Source of the DNA: Anolis sagrei
Lineage: Eukaryota; Chordata; Lepidosauria; Squamata; Anolidae
NCBI RefSeq assembly: GCF_037176765.1
Contig: NC_090023.1
Span: forward strand, 142,277,366-142,341,365
DNA: 64,000 nt
Direction of reading: 5' to 3'
This document shows positions 39,961 to 51,900 of the stretch, piece by piece. Position 1 is the stretch's first letter; every line of letters begins with the position of its first letter. The translations under genes and the position numbers were made by a program. The notes under the pieces were generated by a model. That model was not told where the DNA came from. It was given only the letters and a program-made list of their open reading frames with translations, and searched no databases.

Positions 39961-42900
39961 GTAAGGCCGGGGAGGGAGGCCCAGAAGGAACGCAGGCTGG
40001 TGCAACGGGACTCCAACTCCCAGAAGCCCCCGCCAGCGCGTCTAATGGCCAGGAATTCTGGGAAATGGAGTTCAAAACACCAACCTATGCAGGCCTGGTC
40101 TCTGCTTCCATAGCAGTCCCTTTTACCGGAAGTTAGATTCAAAGAGCTTATAATTGGTTATATTTGAAAGCAAGGTTGCCACAGTGTTTGTGAAAATGAC
40201 GCTCGACCTAGGAGCTCAGAATAATGGTTGGCTTCTTCGTTTATTATTATTGTTTTCAAAAACCCCAAGAGCCCCAAACAGGAGTTTAGGCATATATCTA
40301 AAATAATAATAGTAATAAGAACACTTATTTTATATTCCGCCCTATCCCCCCAAGGGGACTCAGGGTGGATCACAGTACACATACCCAGCAAACATTCAGT
40401 GCCGTTTTGGATAGACAATACAGAGACAGACAGAACAGAAGGAGGTATGTTGTGTTGACATCAACGTCCAGCTTTTGGGCACCTTTGGAAAGTTGTGCTC
40501 AAAATCCAGCCACAGGGGGATGCAGTTACTCCATTCTCTATGAAAAAGAGTCATCGGGACTTCCACCTTCCTTTTGGTCACCTGACCTTTTCTGATCTTT
40601 TTCTTTATGGTGTCGTAAAATACCTCCCCTGCATGTTTTTAGTGGTACCTAATTTCTCTAATTACAGCACAAGCTGTTTTCGAACTGCTTAGGTCAACAG
40701 TAAGCTGGGCTTGACAGTCGGCAGCTCACACTGACCTGGGGCTTTGAACTGGCAACCTCGCCTAAGGATTTGTTTATACTATTACACAGCGTATCACATG
40801 ACAACCTTTCATTTACATATATTTTATAAATATGTTGTTTATTGCTTATTTCACATAGACTCAGAGGTTTCTCATTACGTTTACATAACACACCTATACA
40901 CTGCAACCAACATCCTAACGTGTCGCGGCACACAGTTTGGAAAGCTTTGGTTTATTGGGCAACTGCTGCTGCTATTCAACTCATAAAAGTCAGAAATTCT
41001 GGAGCTCAGTAAAAATACCTGGATGGTAGACTGAATACCAGGTGCTGTAGGTATTATTATTATTATTGCTTTTAATGAATTATTTTAAATGCTGAGAGCC
41101 ACTTTGTGTCTCAGTCAAACAATGGGATGTATTATTATTATTATGAATAATGATAATAATAATAATAAATTATATAGCAGAATTTTTGATGCTTTGCCAA
41201 AAAAGGAAAATATATGAGCATATACACAGGGAGAGGGAGAGTGGGAAAAAACTGGCAGAACTACTATTTCTTCCTAACCTAAGAAAACCCTGGGAAATTC
41301 ATTGGGTCATCTTAAGTAGGCAGGCAGCTTGAAGACACACATATAAACATCATTAAACCTTCTGTTTTGGTTCTGCATCTGACAGAACCTAATATTCTGT
41401 TAGGTCCATTCCTGTCAGCATTACAGGAACTTACTGTTCCTGTAATGCTGCTATATTCTAATAACATGTGAGTGGTGTATAGATAAAAACCCAAGGCATT
41501 GCTGTTTCTATTGCTCTAATCATCTCTCCCCCAATAATATAAAAAAGTGAATGCTATATGGATAAAACTAACGCTGTTCTGTACAACCTTTGTTCTAATT
41601 CTGTCTCTTCCGGTCTCTCTCTATCCATCATGTGTCCTTGAGGACGTCTGCTGCATCTCCTTTTTCTCATAGATGCTCATAGATTATTCTTATTTTTCTA
41701 TAGCTTTTGCATTTTCTACAAGAGTTTTCCCAGCAAACAATATCTCGGACTCATGAAATCAAAAAGCAACTGGACAGACTGATCCATGAAACAAAAAGTA
41801 CTGATTGTCGCCTGCACAATGTCTTCAATGGCTTCCTCATGCTTTCAAATACACAGTTCATTGAAAATGTAAGTATGTTATAATCATGTGCTAGGCCGTG
41901 AAATTAAATAAACATCTGGTGTGGTATGAACATGTGGTATGGATAAAACTGCTCTTAATGAATGTCATCAGCCCAGTAGTCTTGGTCTTACAGCTTTGAA
42001 AACAATGATCTAGACATGTAATTGTTTGGTGGGTTTTGAATTGTTTAATATGAGGTAGTTCTCTCATTTTTTGGTTGCATCAAACCAAATTGGTTGCAGA
42101 AGCCAAATGTAAATATGGAAACTTAGTAATGGTAAGTGCTTTGAGATAGCATTTACTAAATTTTACACTAGTATTTCTTCATTTATTTCACCTTTAATTA
42201 TTTATTCATTGACACCTGGCCCTCACTGTTACAGCTCTTCATGGTGTGTATTATTATAGCACATCTTATATCCAACTTTTCAACTTTCTGATACATTTTA
42301 ATATGATCAAGAAAAGAACCAAGACTGGGTTTTGGAGAGGATACACTGTACCTATAGTAACTAAGATCAGTAGAAGACAGGCCAAGTTTGGTCCTGATCC
42401 ATTACTGTTTGATTCAGAGTGCTCTCTTGATGTGGGTGAACTACAATTCCCAAAAATGTGAGTCAGCCTCCCCACACCTTACTGGCTCAAATATTGTGCT
42501 TGCTTTGCTTGTGAACAATGACTGCATGTGGTTTTAAAACAATTGAATATTTATGTTTGTATTTATAGAGAGTGTATGATGATGAAGTGGAGGAACCCAT
42601 ACCTAGAAGTGAACTGGGGGACAAACCAGAACAGGCAAGTGAATTGCTTTAAAAACTGTCTGTCTGTTGGTGACACTCGGTGTCTATGTACTGTGGTGAA
42701 AGTGACAAATTAAAATGCTAGGAGCATAAGAATGAAGAGAGGTATCACTGCCTTGGCTCTGCTTGTTACAGCATACCTACTCTTGACCTTGAGCCAAGTG
42801 TCTACTGAGGGCAGTGTACAAAAAAGAGCTTGATGCCTTGTAGGAATAATTGCATTCACTCAGTCGTGTAGATAACTGGTTTCCACAGTCTCAAAATAGG

Positions 42901-45900
42901 TAGGAATATCAAAATGAGAAACCTAATATATTGTTCATGTAAACTATCAATTTACCTGTATGATGGTAGGTAGGGGAGCAGCCACTTACCTGTCACATGA
43001 AGATCTTTTCGTTAAAATAACTGTCTCGAAGTAGCCCATTGGCTATTCAACTGGAATTAATTTATATACTGAAGTGTATATATAACCTGAATTAGATTCC
43101 GAGGTGGGAAGCGTGAATATTACTGGGAGAAGTGTCAACAGTTTAAGATACGCAGATGATACAATGCTACTAGCAGAAAATAGCAAAGACTTTCTGTCTG
43201 TTGAGGAAAGTCAAGGACGAAAGTGCAAAAGAATTGTTACAATTTAACATAGACAAAAAAAGAACCATAGATGATCCTTATCTTTAGATGATTTACTTCT
43301 AAGGTGATTGCAAAGGCATTGAAATAGTTTGTACATTGACTCAGTCATTAATTAAAATGGAAGATTAGTCAAGAAATCAGAGGACATTTAAGATTTCAAA
43401 ATATAGCAGTGAAGAAAACAAATAAGATCCTCAAGTATAAAGAGATATTCAAAATCTGGATCATCTGTGCCACATGGTTCCATGTATTTTTTGTGAAGGT
43501 TGGACAAGGAAAATAGCTGAGAGGAAGGGCTGGAGGAGAGTTCTACCTATACAAATACCATGAATTGTCAAAAAGATAGATCCAAAAGCAAAACAAGCCT
43601 GAATTCTAGCTAGAAGTCAAAATGGTTAAACTGAGACTGTCACACCTTGCATATATCATGATAAATCATGACTTTTAAGAAAAGGTAATAATGCTTGGTA
43701 AGGTAGAAAGCAAAAGGAAAAGAGAAGGCTACATTATAAATGTATAGATTTGGATGTGGAGGCCATGACCCCAAATTGGCAAGACATTAAGAAGACTGTT
43801 ACTTACTACGAGTGTATCTTGGAGGCCCTCTATTTTGCATTAAGTCAAAGACAGTTTGAGGGTAATTAACATCAACTGTGCATACTTAGAAAGGGATGTT
43901 CAGAACTTACATTTACAATGTGCTACTCAGTGTATGTGTAGCAGTACACTTATACATGTTTATGTCAACAGCATTATGTCAACAGCATTGGCTAAAGATA
44001 GATAGATTTCTGGGCAAAACCTGAAATTGCCTTTTCTTTCACATGAAAGTCTAAGTGGCATGGACCCTATATGTTTTCAATATAACCATACTCACTATAA
44101 TCAGTGATTCATTGGGCCAGGACTTTTTCAACTCTGCCCCAAGTCTTCTACAACGGATTACAACCTTGGCCCAAGGCTTCTACAATAGAATATTTTGATC
44201 AATTAAAGGGATATCACTTTTTTCCTATTACAGGAGATATTGTTTAGAGTTTGTATGCCTATCATCATGGTTGTGGCTCATTAAATTGAATTTTAATTAT
44301 TCTTAAATGTAATGGTTATTGGTAATTAGATTCTGTTAATTTCTCTTATAAAATTATTTTTTAAATGAATTCAGGTATATGAAGTTCTGAAGTTTTTTAA
44401 TTAAATGGGAGGCTTAACAAACCAGCTTTGCTGACAGGTGGTTCAGGGACAATCATCTGATTCTTAACATCAATAAGTCCAAGGAGTTCATAGTGAACTG
44501 CAGAAAGAACAGTCCAGAAATCCAGCCATTGGTCATAAATGCAGACCAAGAGAGTAGGTGACCAGTTGTAAGTTCCTGGGTGTCACTCTTAAGGAGGATC
44601 TGATCTGGGCTGTTGGTTAAGAAAGCCCAGTGGTGTACAATCTGAGACTTCTAAGGAACCAACATCAGAATGAAAAACTGCTGTTGACTTTCTACTGCTG
44701 TGCTATAGAGAGTGTCCTAACTTACTGTACCTGCGCATGGTTTGTTAACTGCACAGTGGCAGATAGGAAAGTGCTCCAAATGGTCACCACTACTGCCCTC
44801 TCCCCTCTTTGGAAGAACTTTATAAGTCCCTCAGCCTTAAGAAAGCTTAGAACATTCTTAGGAATCCATCTCACCCAGCATATTCATTATGATTATGATT
44901 ATGATTATTATTACCATCTGATAGACAATACAGGGTGACAAAGACAAACAGACTGAGAGATAGCTTTTACCCTAGAGCTGTAACTATATTGAGCTACATG
45001 GTTTCGCATTGATGTGGCATTGAAAGCCATGGTGGTGGGAGTATGGAGAAATGAGTGAGTTGTTTTGTGACATGTCCTGGAGAAAGCATTTAATTTCGTT
45101 GTACAATGTACAATGATAATAAAATTATTTTATTGTTTCCCCAAAATCCCAGTTCTTCTGTTGTACTTTCAAACACTATAGTCAGAAATTAACTGTCGAA
45201 TGTATCGGTTTTGCTTCTAAAGGAGAAGACCCGTGAGCAGAAGGAAATTGATTTGATTCCCAAAATCCAAGAAGCTGTGAATTATGGACTGCAGGTTCTT
45301 GACAGTGCCTTTGAACAGTTGGACATCAAAGCGGGGAATTCAGACTCTGAAGAAGAAGCAAATGAAAGGGTAGAATTAATACTGGAGCCTAAGGTAACGG
45401 TCCTTGTATCTCAGGTTTGAATCTTCATCTGCACTAAAAAGAGAGCATAGCACAGCAGATGATCTTAGATCAGGGATAATTTGTTTTGAAGCTAGTGAGC
45501 TAAAGATGGGGAGAACATTTCACAATCTGAATCCAGACAGTGAGCCCTATTCTCAGGTTTCTAAGGTGTTCCTGCTTTTTCCCTATATTCTCAATAACCA
45601 AAAGACTTTTATAATTCACCTTATCATTTCCCCATAATCCGACGATGCCAAGTAATTGGAGCTATGTTCTTACATATAAACCCTGGGACATTTCATTTCT
45701 TTTAGTTAATTAATTTCAAAGTTTAGTATTTATACATGTAATGTCAGAGAAAATCTTGTTAATCTATTTTAAAACATTTCAAAGCCATTACATTTGATAG
45801 ACTGAAATTATTTGAATTTTGTTTTAGAGAAATATTCCTGGCTTGAAAAACTGATACCTTAGTATTTTAAAACTAGTTTTTATTGTGTGAGTGGGTGTAA

Positions 45901-48900
45901 AAAAGTTGATAGGTTGCATTTGTATTTTGGGAATGTTGGTAAAGAAAGCTCATAAAGCAAAAAATTGCAGACCAAAGATTTGTATGACCCAGCCTTCTCT
46001 TGACATAGTGACCCACAGATGTATACAAGCAAACACTCTTATTTTCCTCAGCTGTTGATATCAAGTGTACTGCATCTAAAATTGGGAGCAATACAAGCCA
46101 TCCAGACAAATACAAGCCATCCATTGTTAATTTTATCATCTGTGGTTTATTCTAATCCTCTTAAAGCAATCCAGTTGACAGTCTGAAAACAACCTCTTTC
46201 TCTTTCACCTGAGGAATTGAAAGGTTTTTTTAAAATATATAATTTGTTAGATAACATGTATCTTTTTAGAGGACCCCTCATCACTTTCTGGTTACCTGAG
46301 CCCCCAGCTTGTTATGATGGTATGGTTGATAAAGTCAGATTTAAAACTGACACTCAAGTATTCTTAAGTATGGGGGCCCCCTGGTGTCACAATGAGTTAA
46401 ACCGCTGAGCTGCTGAACTTGCTGACTGAAAGGTTGGCAGTTCAAATCCAGGGAGCAGGGTAAACTTCCGCTATTAGCCCCAGTTCCTGTCAACCTAGCA
46501 GTTCAAAAACATGCAAAATGTGAGTAGATCAATAGGTACTGCTTCGGCGGGAAGGTAACAGTGCTCCATGCAGTCATGCTGGCCACATGAGATTAGAGGC
46601 ATCTATGGACAACGCCAGCTCTTTGGCTTAGAAATTGAAATGAGCACCACCCCCCAGAGTCAGGCACGACTAGACTTAATGTCAGGGGAAGCCTTTACAT
46701 TTTATTCTTAAGACTGGGATTTTCTTGATATTTAGTATGGCAGAAGGCAGCTTATTAATATTTTAGGATATCAGAGGTTTCCAAACATTTCATGTTACTG
46801 ACACAGTTCAGTTTTACTTATAAACCGAAGATTAAACCAACACCTCTTAAGAGATATAAACACATCCATAAATTGTAATAAATTGCAGGGTGCACAATAT
46901 ATCTCCTGAAAACTTTTCATTTATATATTTAAAAATATATGATATATTACTTATTTCACATAGATTTTTCGTTAGATTTGCAAATTGTTCAGTGCTTATC
47001 TCTGAAAAAAGAAGTTTGATCTGTGTTGCAGATGTGGTATTTGTATATATATATACCATTCAACTTATGTGGTATACCATAAGAAAGTTTTTTTCTGTTT
47101 CTTTTTCCAGGATCTTTACATTGAGAGGCCTTTGCCATATTTAATTGGCTCCCAGCTTTTCATGGAGCAAGATGATGTTGGGCTTGGTGATCTTTCCAGT
47201 GACGGTAGGGCCTATTTTTTATTACTTAAGTGGAACAAAAGCTTTATGACTGCATATTTAGAACAGATGTAGACAATCTGGATGCCTTCCTACTACATTT
47301 TTACTGATTCTTGAAAATTACTCTTGCTGGCTATGCTAGAACTTATAGTCGTTAAAGGTTCAAAACATATAATGGATCCTGGGTTGTGTACATTTGTATT
47401 AAAAGAAGAGAAAGATAAGTTCGCCTAGTACTAGTTCTTTTCTGTTACTATATAATCACTAGGTGAAATTTTGGGGGCATTCAATAAATTGTGGGAGCAG
47501 GGACTTCCAGCCCCAAAATATCTATTGTACCTGTATTGAACTCTGATTTGCACAAAGTCACTTAGAATATGATCAATTAGATATTACATGCCTAAGTCTT
47601 ATTTGAATTCATCTTTTTTTTTACTTTGTGGAACAGAAGGTTCAGTAGATAGTGATCGTGGGAGCATGATTGACAGTGAAGGAAAAGATGAAGAGGTAAG
47701 AAAATAAATCTTATCCCGAGTATTTTTGTCTTGGCTTCAAAACAAAGGAAAATAACACTTCATGGAAAGGGAAGGAATGAATGTGTTATCATGCTGGTGC
47801 CCCCCAGACTTTTGTCTTTAGTTTGATAAGATGATATAAATAAAGTATTTGGACATGCTTTAATTCTGCTTGAATATCCTTGAGGTTGTCTTCTGAACCT
47901 GCTTCTGTGTTTCAGGAACTGGAAGAATTTGGGGATGGAAGTGAGGATGATCAGAGAGTGGTAAGAAATGTACTCAATCTCCTATTCATTGTACTTTTAT
48001 CTTAAGCGTAGATGACGGTGCGAAAAAGGGAAGTAGTGAAATAGGGCTTTGAGCATTAGGTCTCTAAAAATGGAATGAAAGGACAGATAGTCTCTTTGTG
48101 GCAAATGTAATAATGTCTTAAATTTTCTTTAAAAGAATGCAGGATTAAGTTTAAAATACACAATTCAGTTTTCCTGGTCTCACACAAATGAGTTTTCGCA
48201 TCTGCACAGATGTCCTAGAACTGAGTAGCTTGATGGGAGCCTCCTCTTGCACACAGCACATATCCTAACCCACAAACAGTTATTCTCCCCCCACCCACCC
48301 CCAAATTTCTCTTTCTCTGCTGAATCACTTACCACACTTGGGTTAGTGTGCTGTAGTGTTGAATAGTTCTCTTCTTTGTTTCTTATCTCATGTTCTATTT
48401 TTTTCTAATTTCCCTCTTTACTTTGGCACTTTACCACTAAACAGAACCAACAGTGATACATTTCCTCAGTGCAGTTCCTGCTGCATACGTCATCTACCAA
48501 GGTGACCAAAGCTGCCTCTGTCTCATATTTAGATCTGAAATCAGAATGGCCCAGTTAAAGTCCAGATCTTAGTTTGAGTGTGAATCTGTGGTGAGACTTG
48601 AAAGTTGCTGTTCAGCAGTGTTTCATATAAAAAATGACAAAGCTGGAACAATTTACCCAAGAAGAATTAGCAGAATTATTTATTTATTTATTTATTCTGC
48701 TCTATCTCCCCGAGGGGGACTCAGGGCGGTTTCCAAGTGACATCACCAAAACATACAGAGTAAACAGCATAACATAAAATAAACAAAACAACATAAGCAT
48801 AAAATTATCACAATAACACACACACATATATAAATAATCCTGCCTCTTCAGAGCAATTAAAAGGTCGAGCCGAGGTTAGTACAAACTCAAAATATGAGGA

Positions 48901-51900
48901 GACCGGGAAATTAAGTACAGTGCTGTAACAGGCTAACAGCAATAGCAGGTACAGGTCTGTGGCTGCTCATTTCCAGGGCCTATTGGAGGGATGACTGGGG
49001 TAATAGGTAGGAAGTATAAAGCCATATAGAATCCAACTAATAGAGAGTCTGAGGTGTAATTGCTCTGAGTCTTCTTGGAAACGTGTTAGTGCAACTAATA
49101 AGTGGCAGTTTGCTTTGTTTACATAAATCTCACAATAAAAATAGTTCGTACACATTACTGAACCTCTTGTAAGTAGTGGTGATACCAATTAAATCAATTT
49201 CAGTGGCAGATTATAATGAAACAAAATGGGAAAAAGTCTTAAGTGATTGAGGTAGGATACTTCCTGCAAAGTCACATATTGAGAAGCCACTCCCTGATAA
49301 ATAATATATATGAAGTTGGATAAATATCACCAGAGAGAATATTGTTTTCTCATTGTGCTTCAGTATGAGATAAAGAATTTACCGTTTCCCCCCAGAAAGT
49401 AACATTGATAAGTGATGAAGAAGAAGATCTTTTTGGTGACTCTGAAAAGGGAGAAGAGGATGAAGAGTGTGACTTAGAACAAAATTCTCGAGTGGTAAGG
49501 AATTGTTGCATGGCATGTTTGAAAATCTATTTAGGAAAAACTTTCCATAGCAGTGTTTTTTAACTTGGGGTTCACTGAAATATTTCAGGGGATCCATGGG
49601 CCTGAACTGAAAAAAATCAATTTATTATCCTGAATTTCTATGACTTCTGACAGAAATCTAGCATTTCCTTCACTTGTGAATGTATTAAATTACAGTAGTA
49701 TTCATTTCATATCACATTGTAGATGTTTTGGAAAAACTATTTATGCTCATCCATACTTTGAAATTATGGTAGTTGCTAGATCATGCATGATAACTTAAAG
49801 ACATATTGATGTTCAGTGTCATAAAACTTATCTGCAGCCACATTCTGAGAAAGGATCTATGATTTTCACTTACTGGCAAAGGTTTTCATGTGATAAACAG
49901 GTTTAAGAACCCTGTTCTAAAGGGATTTTTTCTTGTTTTGAGCCTGGGCAAATCTGTTCAAAGCCACACTAGTATATTTGGATATTCTGAAAGAACCAGA
50001 ATATGAAGTCTGTAGCTTGTTTAAAGCCGGTTATAGTGCCTGTGAATAAGAATATTTAGTCCTGCCTGATATATGACCAAACACAATGTTTGAATAGAAA
50101 GTATTTGTGTTGGTAATTACTTGTCATGCTTTAGCTTAAGGTAGGCATTAGAAACATCTGTCCTGCAAGTCAAATTTAGTCCATATGGGTTTCTCATCCA
50201 GGCAGCTCTCAATCCCCTTGTGGTCCTGCCCCCTCTCCTGATTGAGAAAAAAAAATCTTTGGAAAGTTTCTCTCTGTCTCTCTTTCTTCCTCTTCTGAGT
50301 GCTGATTCATTCACAGCTTCTGCTGATAAGAACTGTTATTCATTAGAAAAGGAATTGGAGCGTAGAAACAGCTACTGAATAATTCAGTCCTATGTATTGT
50401 TGAAGGCTTTCATGGCCAGAATCACTGGGTTGTTGCAGGTTTTTCGGGCTGTATGGCCATGTTCTAGAAACATTCTCTCCTGATGTTTCACCTGCATCTA
50501 TGGCAGGCATCCTCAGAGGTTGTGAGGGCTGACCTCACAACCTTTGAGGATGCCTGCCATGATGCAGTCAGCACACACGCAGGTGCTGGCTCGCAAATAA
50601 ATGTGCTGCTCAAACACCAGCTTATTTCTTAGTAGACTTCATTTGGGATGCTGTTTGAAAATGCTGGTCACTCCATATACATACAGCAGCTTGCCTTGCT
50701 TTGGTATAAATTGGTTTAAAGTCAGTAAGAATTCGGTAGCTGGGAGATGACCCTTCCTAGTTTCCCTGTCTTAGAATTAAGAATTTATTAAATACTATTT
50801 ATTATATAATTGAGAATCAAGATTATTCCGTGTATAAACCTTCTTCCCAGTGACCATTTCCTAATATATGAGAGGTCTTAAATTCATTTTTTCATTCTTT
50901 TATCAATCCTTTTTTTTCAAGAAGATCACCCTCCACATTCACAAAGATTAAGGGTGCAGGACCCTTGCAAAAGTGGAAAAAACATGAATATCTTAAACCC
51001 CCAAACTGCATATCTAACACACAAAAAGGAACAGTGCAGTAATTTCCAAACATTGAAAATGTGGATTTTATTGGTTCTTCCTCCTTATGAAGACTTGACT
51101 TTAGTCCTTGTGTGCACACATGTTATCCTTTGTGACTTGACAAAGGTGCCAAGTCAAGATTGGATCAGGGACAAGGGAACAGATCTTACAAAATCAATCC
51201 AAAAATCTGCTCCCTTCTTCATATACACAGATAATAGTCTGCACAGCTGGAAGGAAAAGAAAGGTAGAAGATCAGGCTGCTGAAAAGGAGATATAGCTGT
51301 GAGGAAGGAAGAGAACACCAAAAAACAACCCAGAAAATTGCTGGGAGTAGTTTTCTGGGTTGCTTTTTAAAGATCCATGTCCACGCTCCCTATTCAGCAG
51401 CACTGTCTATCTGAAAGCAACCTATTCCCTTGTTCCTGTCTCTAGTCTGATCTGGGCTTGGCATCTTTTCTCCACTCAGCTTGTTTACTAAGCAGGAGAT
51501 GTACTCGAGCATTTGGTGAAGCACAATATTTAATAGAGATTTACCTTGTGTTTCCAGTCTCTCAAGACTTGCAGAGAGACTGGAAACGCCAGGTAAGACT
51601 TATAAATTCTTGAGAAATATATAGAAGATCAACCTTGGAGGTTGCAGCAAATAATCCACAAAGGATCAAATCCATGAAAGGCAAAAGTACACAGGACACT
51701 GTAAAAAAAAGAAAAACCGGATTTAAAAAAACCACCACTATTTTGTTACCTGGAAGAACACCTCTCTGGAAATCTCTAGTTCCTCCAGCACAACTCTGTA
51801 GTCACCTTCACCGGAAGTTGCCAAAAAAGTCACATGGGAGGACCTAGCAATTCCTAGAGAGGTGTTCCAGTAGAATGTGTCCATAGTCAAAGCCATGCCC

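Noticed and set aside
45404-45637. 77-codon frame running on from WASHC2 exon 4
   Set aside because: It lies past the exon 4 splice donor, has no similarity to WASHC2, and exon 5 resumes the protein exactly.
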